This document shows positions 47,905-57,594 of a stretch of 64,000 bases of DNA, piece after piece. A program made the translations under genes and the position numbers. Below the pieces are notes generated by a model that searched no databases, was not told the origin of the DNA, and was given only the letters and a program-made list of their open reading frames with translations. The stretch is from Clostridiales bacterium (GTDB lineage: Bacteria > Bacillota > Clostridia > Lachnospirales > Bianqueaceae). Where the stretch lies: NCBI GenBank assembly GCA_024689505.1, contig JAILDJ010000177.1, positions 1-64,000 of the forward strand, written 5' to 3'. Every line of letters begins with the position of its first letter. The stretch's first letter is position 1.

Positions 47905-48733
47905 TTATCCCAGGACCGTTGCACCCATTTCCGTCACATTTAGATCGGATGCCTCGACTTTGTCTTCTGCCGCTTGTTTTGTGCTGTCTGAAGAAAGTGC
48001 CCCATCCAACTGTTTGCGGATGCTCTCCGCCCGCAATGCACAAAATCGCTTAAGCACGCACTTCCACTCTTGAACTCCTCCGGCGTGAAAAAGGCCGTGG
48101 GATCCTTCTCCACATAAGGAAGGATCATCCGGATCGTCTCATCATATTCCCGCTCGAAGGACCCTGACTCGAAATACTCGGTGAGCATCCTATCCTCTAC
48201 AGCCAGATACTGGCCCCTGTCCGCACCGTTGACACGAAGCCAGACAAAACTGGACAACGGTGCGGGGACCCCATCTTCCGGAAGAGCGCGTAACTGAGAT
48301 GATCCTTCATATAGGTGGCATCACTGAATTGATTCGTCAGGTTGAATTTGTCAAGCCCATGATACGTCTGTCCCTCCACGTATTTGCCGAAAGACACCTT
48401 ATAACTATAGCGATCGCTTTCAGGATCCGCAGCGACGAAGATCAGACTGGAGTTGCCTTTCGTTGCGAACGAAACATCTTTTACTTTTTCCCCGTCGATG
48501 GTGATATCCACATGATATTTCGTTTTATCGGTCGGGTTTTCCAGCAGATCTGCCCAGTCCTCTTCCGCAATGTCCACGTCTACCTTGTGGACGTAGCTGG
48601 TATCGAAGAGCATAGACTCATATTCCACAGTATGTGGAATTGTCTTTCCTTCTTTTTTCTTATCTTTGCAGCCGTTCAACAGCATGGCTGGCAGCAACAG
48701 TACTGCTAGGATCAATACTAGTCTCTTTTTCAT
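47905..48733 (-). pseudogene. CotH-kinase-family lipoprotein remnant, with frameshifts and an internal deletion
   Basis: Lipobox LLNGC; KGNSSLIFVAADPESDRYSYKVSFGKYVEGQTYHGLDKFNLTNQFSDATYMKDHLSYALFRKMG then -1 nt then PAPLSSFVWLRVNGADRGQYLAVED...YVEKDPTAFFTPEEF then shifted frame LKRFCALRAESIRKQLDG. Confidence 0.82.
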
Positions 48734-48813
48734 AATGAACTTCACTTCATACATGATACAGAAAGCCACAGCACTTCCGACGCACTGCCGGAAACACTAT
48801 GGCTTTGACTCGC

Positions 48814-49380
48814 TTATCCTCGTCCCAAAAGGAACGCTTTCTGGTTGAGTTCGATGAACCGTGCCGGTACACAGGCTTCGATCGCCTTCTGCCAGCGCTC
48901 CACCGGGATCTCGAAATAACGGGACAAACGTCCCATCAAAACGATGTTCACTGCTTTGGAAGAACCAGCCTCTTCTGCCAGTGACAGACAGTCCATGGCA
49001 TCCACCTGGAATCCCAACGCTTCCAGTTTTTCAATGAGCTCTTCCGGATACTGCTGGGCACCAGTGATGACAGGCATGGGATCGATCTCCTGCGTATTGA
49101 CAACGATGCGTCCACCGGGTCTCAGATACTCTGCGTATCGTGCAGCTTCCAGTTTTTCAAAAGATACGATAACGTCGGCCTCGCCCTTGTCGATGATCGG
49201 AGAATAGACCTTTTCTCCAAAACGCACATACGTTACGACGCTGCCTCCGCGCTGGCTCATGCCATGTACCTCGGATACCTTTACATCGTACCCTTCCTCC
49301 AGCAGCAGATGGCCCAAGAGCTTACTGGCAAGCAAGGACCCCTGGCCGCCGACACCTACGATCATGATATTCTTAGTCAT
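48814..49380 (-). CDS. iorB: Indolepyruvate oxidoreductase subunit beta
   Basis: NIMIVGVGGQGSLLASKLLGHLLLEEGYDVKVSEVHGMSQRGGSVVTYVRFG. Confidence 0.93.
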   Translation of the reverse strand: MTKNIMIVGVGGQGSLLASKLLGHLLLEEGYDVKVSEVHGMSQRGGSVVTYVRFGEKVYSPIIDKGEADVIVSFEKLEAARYAEYLRPGGRIVVNTQEIDPMPVITGAQQYPEELIEKLEALGFQVDAMDCLSLAEEAGSSKAVNIVLMGRLSRYFEIPVERWQKAIEACVPARFIELNQKAFLLGRG

Positions 49381-51112
49381 TGTCTGTCCCTCCTAACGCT
49401 CCGAACCGGCACAGCTGGCTGCAGACACCGCAGCCGACGCACAAGGTCGCATCTATGACCGCTTTGCCTTCTTTGATGCTGATGGCAGGACATCCCAGGC
49501 GCATGCAGGACTTGCAGCCGATGCACTTATTGGTATCGACTTTCAGTGGCGGGTTGTGTTTCACATATTTCAACAATGCGCAAGGTCTGCGGCTGATGAT
49601 GACAGAAGCTTCTTCCGCCGCCAGCTCTTCCGTGATGGCGGTGTCGCAGGCAGCCAGATCATAAGGATCGACCACGCGGACCCGGGTAAAGCCCATAGCC
49701 TTGCAAAGCGCTTCCAGATCGATCTTTCCGGCCGGATCGCCCTTGATGTTGTATCCGGTCGTAGGATTCTGCTGATGACCAGTCATACCGGTGATGGAAT
49801 TATCCAGGATGATGACTGTGGAATTGCTCTGGTTGTATGCTACATTGGCTAAACCAGTCATTCCGGAATGCATGAAGGTGGAATCCCCGATGACGGCGAC
49901 TGTCTTGCCCTCCGATGCCTGTCCCAGAGCCTTGTTGAAGCCATGGACCGCATTGATGGACGCGCCCATGCAGAGGGTCATTTCCATGGCGTTCAAAGGC
50001 GCGGCCGCACCCAGGGTATAACAGCCGATATCACCCAGCACGGTGATTTTATGCTTCGCCAGCGTGAAGAACAGCCCGCGGTGCGGACATCCGGCGCACA
50101 TGACCGGCGGACGGATGGGCAATGCTTCCGCAAGACCTTTGTACGGCGGCACAGTGCCCCCTAAACGCTCTGCAAGCAGATTCTGGGAATATTCCCCACA
50201 GATCGGCAGAAGGTCCTTGCCGTGGACCTGAAGGCCCATAGCACGCACCTGATCCTCGATGATCGGATCCAGTTCTTCCACGACGATAAGCTGCTCGCAG
50301 GCCTCTGCCAACTGACGGATCTTCTGCTCCGGCAGCGGATGGACCATTCCCAGTTTCAGGATGCTGACACTGTCGCCGAAAACTTCTTTCACATACTGAT
50401 AGGAAGTTGAAGACGTGATGATACCCATCTTCGTTCCGCCCATCTCCAGACGGTTCAGATCCGTGGTCTCCGCGAAGGCCTTCAGCTTCAAAGTACGCTC
50501 TTCCACGAAGGGATGGCGGCGGATGGCATTGGCCGGAGACATGACGTATTTGGCGATATTCTTTACATATGGCTTCGGTTCCGGAACGATGCGCTCTCCC
50601 GTCTCGACTACGCTCTGGGAATGGGCCACGCGGGTGCACATCTTGACAAGCACCGGTGTATCGAAGGTTTCAGAGATCTCATAGGCTTTGAACGCGAAGG
50701 CATACGCCTCTTCAGAATCTGATGGTTCCAGCATGGGGATCTTTGCGGCGACGGCATAGTGGCGCGAATCCTGCTCGTTCTGCGAAGAATGCATACCCGC
50801 ATCATCAGCGACGCAGATGACGAGACCACCATTGACGCCTGTATAAGAACAAGTGAACAAAGGATCGGCCGCCACGTTCAAACCGACGTGCTTCATGCCG
50901 CAGAAACTGCGTTTGCCGGCCAGAGCCGCGCCGAACGCCGTTTCCATCGCGACCTTTTCATTGGGCGCCCACTCACTGTAGACTTCATCGAATTTCGCCA
51001 GTTCTTCGGTGACCTCGGTACTCGGGGTACCCGGATAACTGGAAACGACGCTGACGCCTGCTTCGTACAGTCCGCGGGCCAGCGCTTTATTACCTAAGAG
51101 TAATTGCTTCAT
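49373..51112 (-). CDS. iorA: Indolepyruvate ferredoxin oxidoreductase subunit alpha
   Basis: MKQLLLGNKALARGLYEAGVSVVSSYPGTPSTEVTEELAKF, two C-terminal 4Fe-4S motifs CIGCKSCMRLGCPAI and CVGCGVCSQLCRF. Confidence 0.95.
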   Translation of the reverse strand: MKQLLLGNKALARGLYEAGVSVVSSYPGTPSTEVTEELAKFDEVYSEWAPNEKVAMETAFGAALAGKRSFCGMKHVGLNVAADPLFTCSYTGVNGGLVICVADDAGMHSSQNEQDSRHYAVAAKIPMLEPSDSEEAYAFAFKAYEISETFDTPVLVKMCTRVAHSQSVVETGERIVPEPKPYVKNIAKYVMSPANAIRRHPFVEERTLKLKAFAETTDLNRLEMGGTKMGIITSSTSYQYVKEVFGDSVSILKLGMVHPLPEQKIRQLAEACEQLIVVEELDPIIEDQVRAMGLQVHGKDLLPICGEYSQNLLAERLGGTVPPYKGLAEALPIRPPVMCAGCPHRGLFFTLAKHKITVLGDIGCYTLGAAAPLNAMEMTLCMGASINAVHGFNKALGQASEGKTVAVIGDSTFMHSGMTGLANVAYNQSNSTVIILDNSITGMTGHQQNPTTGYNIKGDPAGKIDLEALCKAMGFTRVRVVDPYDLAACDTAITEELAAEEASVIISRRPCALLKYVKHNPPLKVDTNKCIGCKSCMRLGCPAISIKEGKAVIDATLCVGCGVCSQLCRFGALGGTDND

Positions 51113-51426
51113 TCTGTTTCTTCCTTGCTTTCAGATTCCATTGCCTGCATACGGTCGAGCACTTCCCCGATGCAGCCGGTGCCATAATTGAGCATCCGGT
51201 TGACACGGCTGATCGTTGCCGAGCTGGCATTGGTTTTTTCTTTGATCTCAGTATAAACGCGGTTTTGGTGCAGCATGCTTGCTACTTCAAATCGCTGTTC
51301 GATGGAATTAAGTTCTGTCATGGCACAAAGATCCTCAAAGAAACGGCGGCACTCCTCCACGGACTGCAGCGTAAGGATCGCTTTATACATGGCATCATCA
51401 TGCGTTTTCACGACGGGTCTTGGCAT
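51109..51426 (-). CDS. YerC/YecD-family TrpR-related DNA-binding protein
   Basis: FFEDLCAMTELNSIEQRFEVASMLHQNRVYTEIKEKTNASSATISRVNRMLNYGTGC; 105 aa. Confidence 0.88.
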   Translation of the reverse strand: MPRPVVKTHDDAMYKAILTLQSVEECRRFFEDLCAMTELNSIEQRFEVASMLHQNRVYTEIKEKTNASSATISRVNRMLNYGTGCIGEVLDRMQAMESESKEETE

Positions 51427-51543
51427 TTCGTTAAAAACCTCCTGATTTTTTACATTCCGCCTCTATTTTACCATCAAATAATGAAATAGTAAAGAAAAAT
51501 AATTCAATGCTTTAAACTATAGAAAAACCGGCCTCAAATCCAC

Positions 51544-51572
51544 TTGACGGCTTGATTTCGGGTCAGTATAAT
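51544..51572 (+). promoter_or_regulatory. Promoter of alpha-galactosidase gene
   Basis: TTGACG-17 nt-TATAAT. Confidence 0.75.
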
Positions 51573-51618
51573 GATTTCGAATGAACCTGCTGTGCAGGCT
51601 GACACAAGGAGATACACT

Positions 51619-53802
51619 ATGAGCATTTTCTTTAATGAATCGACTCGTTCTTTCCGTCTGGATGCAAAGGATACGTCGTATATGATCCAGATCCTGGGCC
51701 AGGAAGGGATCCTGCTGCATGCCTATTGGGGCAAACGGCTGCCCGATTCGGCGGCCTTGTATCCCGTCGGTCCTTATCCGGCACCGGAAACCTTCGAACG
51801 CGAACGTGTGACCATCATGGACATCATGCCATTGGAATATCCGACCGAAGACATCGGTGATTTCCGTGAAAGCGCCTTCTCCGTTCTGACGGAAGGCGGT
51901 CATGAAGCCGTCGCGTTGGTCTATCGTTCCCATACGATCATAAAAGGCAAACCCCAGCTTGCCGGTCTGCCTGCTACTTTTGGTACGGAGGATGATTGCG
52001 AGACACTGGAGATCCTGACAGAGGATCCGCTGCTTGGCCTCACCGCCAAACTGCGCTACACCGTGTTTGAAGATCTGGACGTGATCACCCGCAGTGCAGA
52101 GATCTGCAACGAAGGCACCGCTCCTGTCCGTTTGACCCGCGCTTTGTCTGCCTGTGTGGACTTCGATCGTGATGATCTGGATATGGTCACTTTGTATGGT
52201 GGTTGGGCCCGTGAGAACAATGCGCAGCGTATTCCTGTCCATCATGGAAAGCAAAGTGTTGAATCTGCCCGCGGTGAATCCAGCAACGCTTACAATCCGT
52301 TCATGGCCTTGATGGCACATGATGCTTCCGAGGACCACGGCACCGTGTATGGTTTCAGTTTCGTCTACTCCGGCAACTTCACCGCCTCTGCTCAATTGGA
52401 TCAATATGGGCATACCCGTGCATTGATGGGCATCAGCCCGCAGCACTTCGGATGGAAGTTAGCACCTGGCGCCTCCTTCCAGACTCCGGAAGTCGTGCTG
52501 GTACATTCCGATACCGGTCTGGGCAAAATGACCCGTACCTTCCATGATCTGTACCGCCAGCACCTGATCCGCGGCAAATACGCCCATGCGCTGCGTCCTG
52601 TCCTGATCAATAACTGGGAAGCCACCTATTTCGATTTCAATACCGAGAAGCTGCTGGAGATCGCACGTCTGGCGGCGGCGCAAGGGATCGAACTGTTCGT
52701 CATGGATGATGGATGGTTCGGTGCCCGCCGCAGCGACAATGCCGGTCTTGGCGACTGGTATGTATGTGAAGATGTATTGCCCGGCGGTCTGAAGCCTCTG
52801 GTCGATGGCATCAACAAACTGGGCATGAAATTCGGTATCTGGATCGAACCGGAAATGGTCAATGAGGATTCCGACCTGTTCCGTGCACATCCGGATTATG
52901 CTATCCAGATCCCGGACCGCAGACGCGGCTTAAAACGCAACCAGCTGGTCCTGGATTTCTCCCGCAAAGAAGTCGTGGACTATGTGTATGGCATGATCTC
53001 CAAAGTCCTGGCCAGCGCCAACGTAGAATATGTCAAATGGGATATGAACCGTACGCTGACCAACCTGGGTTCCTTCGCGCTCCCGGCGGATCAGCAGCAG
53101 GAACTGGAACACCGGTACATGCTCGGGGTCTACGATATGCAGAACCGTCTGACCACGGACTTCCCGAATATCCTGCTGGAGAACTGTTCCAGCGGCGGCG
53201 CCAGATTCGATGCCGGTATGCTCTACTATAGCCCGCAGATCTGGACCTCTGACAATACCGACGCGATCGCCCGTCTGAAGATCCAGGCAGGAACCGCTCT
53301 GGCCTATCCTCTGTCCGCGATCGATGCCAACATCAGCATCGTACCGAACCATCAGACCGGCCGTGTGACCCCGTTCTCGACCCGCGGCCATGTCGCCATG
53401 TGCGGCACCTTCGGATACCAGCTGGATATCACAAAGCTCAATGAAGAAGAACTGGCCATGATCCCGCAGCAGGTCGAGGATTATCACAAGTATAATCCTT
53501 TGGTCACCACCGGAGATTATTACCGCCTGCACGATATCTTCGTCAAGGATAGCTGGGACAGCTGGATGGTCGTGGCGAAAGACAAGAGTGAAGCCTTGGT
53601 CACCTACGTCAACATCTCTTCTCAAGGTGGCGATGCCGTCGTCAACAAGGTACGACTTAAAGGTCTGGATCCCATGGCGTTCTACCGCATCGACGGAACG
53701 GAGGTCATTGTTTCCGGCCAGATGCTGATGGAAAGCGGCATGTATGTCGAGCTTCCACGCGTGGACTATGCCTCCGCTATGGTGCATCTGACACGCATGT
53801 GA
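51619..53802 (+). CDS. Alpha-galactosidase, GH36
   Basis: NNWEATYFDFNTEKLLEIARLAAAQGIELFVMDDGWFGARRSDNAGLGDWY, YVKWDMNRTLTN, LLENCSSGGARFDAGMLYYSPQIWTSDNTDA; start set at 51619 because 51571 ATG overlaps the -10 box. Confidence 0.95.
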   Translation: MSIFFNESTRSFRLDAKDTSYMIQILGQEGILLHAYWGKRLPDSAALYPVGPYPAPETFERERVTIMDIMPLEYPTEDIGDFRESAFSVLTEGGHEAVALVYRSHTIIKGKPQLAGLPATFGTEDDCETLEILTEDPLLGLTAKLRYTVFEDLDVITRSAEICNEGTAPVRLTRALSACVDFDRDDLDMVTLYGGWARENNAQRIPVHHGKQSVESARGESSNAYNPFMALMAHDASEDHGTVYGFSFVYSGNFTASAQLDQYGHTRALMGISPQHFGWKLAPGASFQTPEVVLVHSDTGLGKMTRTFHDLYRQHLIRGKYAHALRPVLINNWEATYFDFNTEKLLEIARLAAAQGIELFVMDDGWFGARRSDNAGLGDWYVCEDVLPGGLKPLVDGINKLGMKFGIWIEPEMVNEDSDLFRAHPDYAIQIPDRRRGLKRNQLVLDFSRKEVVDYVYGMISKVLASANVEYVKWDMNRTLTNLGSFALPADQQQELEHRYMLGVYDMQNRLTTDFPNILLENCSSGGARFDAGMLYYSPQIWTSDNTDAIARLKIQAGTALAYPLSAIDANISIVPNHQTGRVTPFSTRGHVAMCGTFGYQLDITKLNEEELAMIPQQVEDYHKYNPLVTTGDYYRLHDIFVKDSWDSWMVVAKDKSEALVTYVNISSQGGDAVVNKVRLKGLDPMAFYRIDGTEVIVSGQMLMESGMYVELPRVDYASAMVHLTRM

Positions 53803-53820
53803 ACCATTTACTCAAAACGA

Positions 53821-53851
53821 AAAAAGGAGTCTTTCAAGACTCCTTTTTTTT
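53821..53851. terminator. Bidirectional terminator
   Basis: aaaaaaggagtctttcaagactcctttttttt. Confidence 0.85.
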
Positions 53852-54664
53852 GTACAGCAAAGGGATCAAACCCAATGGATCCTCCCCTTTGTACACATCT
53901 ATGATCTTCTTGTATTGCATCATTGTGTTGCTTACCCAAGCTGCCATCGTCTCCGGGTCGTCCGTGTAGTTTTCCAGACGTCCGCCCACATAGCGTCCCC
54001 CTTGGATCCCAAGGAACAGGCTTTCCAGTTCCGGATCGAAACATCCAAAGGCAGCGTATAGTCCCACCATGTCGGCGATCAGCTCATCCCGCACTGCATC
54101 CACGTCATCCGGATACAAACGCCGGCATATCACGTGTGTGATCTCATGGTACCTGCGGATCGTGTCGGAATGCAGGATCCAATCCTCTTCTGAACACCCC
54201 GCCGCCACGGCGTCCACATCACTGTAGGGCCCTCGGGACAGAACGATCAGTTGGTCGACATAATTTCCTTTATTTGCAGTGAAGCGTTTGAACTCTGCGT
54301 TTTGTTCTTCTTCAGGGAATTGTGCCAGATGCGCATGGATCCTGGGCCAGTTGAACACCTGCAGCATAGCGGCTCCCTGGCTCCGGGGGATCTGAACGTC
54401 AGGTCCGTTTTTGGCTGCCATAAAGCCGCGCATGACCCGTTCGAAATCCTGCCGGTTTCCCAGTGTTGCCAAACAGATCGGACCGGCCGGCGTGTCTGTG
54501 ATCTCAAGGCGGTCCATAGGATCTCCATGATAGTGGTCCAGTTCTTGAGACTTCGGCATATCACCACGCAGAACCACATTGCGGTACGCTGCCTGCTCAT
54601 CCTTGTCCGGGTCCAGATACAGCAGCGGATACTGTGCTGCCAATCTTTCGATCACTGTGCTCAT
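53834..54664 (-). CDS. Protein of unknown function with HExxH motif in peptide export operon
   Basis: TIRRYHEITHVICRRLYPDDVDAVRDELIADMVGLYAAFG; start overlaps (ATGA) stop of 54661-54882. Confidence 0.75.
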   Translation of the reverse strand: MSTVIERLAAQYPLLYLDPDKDEQAAYRNVVLRGDMPKSQELDHYHGDPMDRLEITDTPAGPICLATLGNRQDFERVMRGFMAAKNGPDVQIPRSQGAAMLQVFNWPRIHAHLAQFPEEEQNAEFKRFTANKGNYVDQLIVLSRGPYSDVDAVAAGCSEEDWILHSDTIRRYHEITHVICRRLYPDDVDAVRDELIADMVGLYAAFGCFDPELESLFLGIQGGRYVGGRLENYTDDPETMAAWVSNTMMQYKKIIDVYKGEDPLGLIPLLYKKKES

Positions 54665-54882
54665 ACTCTTTTCGTACCTGAAAGATCCGGTCCTGTATGA
54701 TCTGCCTGGATCTCTTCCGGAAAGACCGTCACGCCGCCGGCGGCCATATCAAGATCTTCCAGATCCAGTTCTTCTGTCATCTGCTCCATCAGCCGCCTTT
54801 TCAGTTTCTGTTTATGGCCAGGATTCGGAAACGCAGTGTTTCTGATCAGATCTTCCACGTCTTTTTCACTTCGTGCTTTCAT
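54661..54882 (-). CDS. 73-aa double-glycine leader peptide, candidate exported-peptide precursor
   Basis: MKARSEKDVEDLIRNTAFPNPGHKQKLKRRLMEQMTEELDLEDLDMAAGG|VTVFPEEIQADHTGPDLSGTKRV; ELDLEDLDMAAGG resembles GG leaders; next to a C39 exporter. Confidence 0.65.
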   Translation of the reverse strand: MKARSEKDVEDLIRNTAFPNPGHKQKLKRRLMEQMTEELDLEDLDMAAGGVTVFPEEIQADHTGPDLSGTKRV

Positions 54883-55383
54883 GGCACACCTCCCATCCGA
54901 TCTATACTTACCCTAATGATTTTCGTCCTATATACAATCCGGCACATGGACGATCTCAGCGATCTCAGAAAACTTAAGTTCCATGACACAGCGCATGTTG
55001 AGCAATTCTCGGTCTTCCGGATCCAGCTGCACATATAATCGCATCACTATGTCAGAATCCATGATCTGATCGGTGAAATCTCCGTTCGGGTCTGCCTGCT
55101 GCCATTCTTCCGGAAGATCTGTCCGTTTGGCATAGGCTGCTGATCGCATCAGATTGACCGCCTGATTGTGACAGATCCTGGTCAGCCAGGTCCGCATGGA
55201 AGCTTTCCCGGCGTCGTATCTGCTGAAGTTTGTATATGCTTTGACAAACGTTTCCGCAGTGACGTCTTCCGCATCCTGCTTGTTCATCAGCAGCATGAGC
55301 GCATACTTGTATATGCTGTCATAATATGTGTCGTAAACATCGATAAAATTCTCCCCTTCATACGGTCGACCTAAATCTCTCAC
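54879..55383 (-). CDS. ECF-like RNA polymerase sigma factor, apparently frameshifted in region 4 (as read it stops at 54928)
   Basis: YDSIYKYALMLLMNKQDAEDVTAETFVKAYTNFSRYDAGKASMRTWLTRICHNQAVNLMRS; LKFSEIAEIVHVPD then premature stop; shifted frame gives VYRTKIIRVSIDRMGGVP* ending on ATGA overlap with next gene. Confidence 0.7.
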
Positions 55384-57584
55384 GCTGGTTGCTCCTGCGT
55401 ATTTGTATCCAGTCTCTGCCTTTCTACAAGATCAGCGAAGAACCCACCTTTGGCGATCAGTTCTTCGTACGTCCCCTCTTCTGTAATATGGCCTCCATCC
55501 AATACCAGGATGCGATCGCAATGACGGATCGTTGAAAGCCGGTGCGCGATGATCACACGGGTGCAGCCCATCGCATCCAGCGCTTCCGAGACCTGTCGCT
55601 GCGTCTTATTGTCCAAGGCGGAAGTCGCCTCATCGAAGATCAGCATCTTGGGTTTCGGCGCGATCGCACGGGCGATCATGATACGCTGCCGCTGGCCGCC
55701 GGATATGCCTCCTTGTCCCTCGGAGATCATCGTATGCATCCCCATGGGCATGCGTCGGATATCCGCAGCGATGCCGGCCTTTTCCGCCGCTTCCCAGGCA
55801 TCATCCAAGGTCAGCTCCGGCGCGGAGATCACGATATTGGAATAGATGTCGCCCAGGAAAAGACCTGCATCCTGTGTCACTGTACCGATCTTCTTGCGCA
55901 GCGATGGCCGGTCGAGTCGTTCCAGATCTTTTCCATCATAATAGACAGCGCCGCGCTCCGGTTTTTCAAAACCGAGCATCAGACGGACCAGCGTGGATTT
56001 GCCGCAGCCGGTTTTGCCCACTACAGCAACATATTCGCCGGGTCGGATCTTCAACGACAGGTCGTTCAGGATATACGGCCCATCCTCGCTATAGCGGAAC
56101 GTTACATGATTCAGTTCGATCGCGCCGGAGATCGCCGTAACGATCTCTTTATTCTCTGCCGTCTCCGGTTCTGTTTTCAGGAAAGGCTCCGCCATCTCCA
56201 GGATCGGCTTGATCCTGGCCGCGGACAGTGCGATGCCTGAGACGGACATGAAAGCGCCCATCAGCATACCATATGCCGCGGTGAATGCAAAATACGATGA
56301 CTGTCCGATCTGACTTTTGACCGCTATATAATACATAACGATCGTAGATACGAGACTGATCGCTGTAGAAATCACACTGTTGATCCTGATGAACATCGGC
56401 GGACTGTACGTAAGCTCAGCCCCTTGTGTGAACAGGTCCAGCCATTTGGCAAAGACACGCTTCTCCGCTCCCGCAAGCTTGATCTTCCGCACACCGGTGA
56501 TCAAAGAGAATGTCATGCCAGATTCAGCCGCTGAAAGCTCCATTTGTCTCCGACTCAGCCGGATCTGCACCAGGGCTGAAACGATAGAGAAGCACACTGT
56601 GACCAACACGATGATGATAGACGGTATCACCAATGACGGGGCGAAATGAAAGATCTGCGATACGTACAGAAGCGAAGTGATGGATGTCAGGCCTGTCGAC
56701 ATGACCATGCTCAACAGCATATTACAAAGCTGATTGACCGACATGGCGCGGCTCTTCAATTCACCGGGACTGTACTGGCGGAAAAAGCTGGCCGGCAGAG
56801 CCATCAGACGCGCCATCATAGAGGCCTGTACGCCAAGAGACGTTTTGGTCGTGAGCCGGTTTTCCAGAAGGCTCCGCGTACTGCCGATGAGCTGCGAGGA
56901 TAAAGATACACAGATCATACAAACGGAGATCGCGATCAAGGCACTGGTCCGGCCGCTGGCCAAAACGGGACCCGTCAAAGCTTTTGTGATCCTTGGCGTA
57001 AACATGCCGACCACCGTGACCGCAATCGTCGCCGCGACGATCAAAATGATATCGCTCATGGAAACGCAGCGTTTCATGTACAACAGAAGATCCGGTATCC
57101 TCAGGGATTTCTGCGGCAAAGGGCGATAGAAGCAGACAGCTTCCCGCTCAAAAAGCCCTTCTGTCTTTTTATTGACTCTGGTTTTGCGGCCGGTCTTCGG
57201 ATCGTTGAAGACATACCCCGCGAAAGTACCGGGCAGCAATGTGACCGGCAGCCCCTCTTCCTTCGTAAAGGCCAGGATCGGGCCATACGCATCCTTGTAC
57301 CAGCCTTCCGTGAGTTCGATCGCACGACGCATCAGTCCATGCGGCCGCAGACAGTAATCCAGCTGCTCATCCACTTCCTTGATGGAATCCGGCAGTTCTA
57401 CTGTCTTGCAATGATAATACTTCAATATTTCATCGATCGCACCCTTGGTCATGATCCGTTCATCGGCGAATTTCTCCGCCATGCGGTGGCCCATCACGAC
57501 GCCTGCCACACGGATGAACGAATCCTCCAGTAGCTGTTGATCGGCATTACGCCGCTCCTCGATCTGATTCTCAAACCAACCCAT
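55380..57584 (-). CDS. ABC transporter permease/ATP-binding, NHLM bacteriocin-system ABC2-like
   Basis: 734 aa with ~150-aa N-terminal non-TM domain; VAVVGKTGCGKSTLVRLMLG, GGISGGQRQRIMIARAIAPKP, LIFDEATSALDN. Confidence 0.85.
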   Translation of the reverse strand: MGWFENQIEERRNADQQLLEDSFIRVAGVVMGHRMAEKFADERIMTKGAIDEILKYYHCKTVELPDSIKEVDEQLDYCLRPHGLMRRAIELTEGWYKDAYGPILAFTKEEGLPVTLLPGTFAGYVFNDPKTGRKTRVNKKTEGLFEREAVCFYRPLPQKSLRIPDLLLYMKRCVSMSDIILIVAATIAVTVVGMFTPRITKALTGPVLASGRTSALIAISVCMICVSLSSQLIGSTRSLLENRLTTKTSLGVQASMMARLMALPASFFRQYSPGELKSRAMSVNQLCNMLLSMVMSTGLTSITSLLYVSQIFHFAPSLVIPSIIIVLVTVCFSIVSALVQIRLSRRQMELSAAESGMTFSLITGVRKIKLAGAEKRVFAKWLDLFTQGAELTYSPPMFIRINSVISTAISLVSTIVMYYIAVKSQIGQSSYFAFTAAYGMLMGAFMSVSGIALSAARIKPILEMAEPFLKTEPETAENKEIVTAISGAIELNHVTFRYSEDGPYILNDLSLKIRPGEYVAVVGKTGCGKSTLVRLMLGFEKPERGAVYYDGKDLERLDRPSLRKKIGTVTQDAGLFLGDIYSNIVISAPELTLDDAWEAAEKAGIAADIRRMPMGMHTMISEGQGGISGGQRQRIMIARAIAPKPKMLIFDEATSALDNKTQRQVSEALDAMGCTRVIIAHRLSTIRHCDRILVLDGGHITEEGTYEELIAKGGFFADLVERQRLDTNTQEQPA

Positions 57585-57594
57585 AGGACCCCTC

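Noticed and set aside
51571-51618. Upstream ATG start for the GH36 gene
   Set aside because: The ATG overlaps the TATAAT -10 element; ATG at 51619 has a proper RBS (acaaggag).
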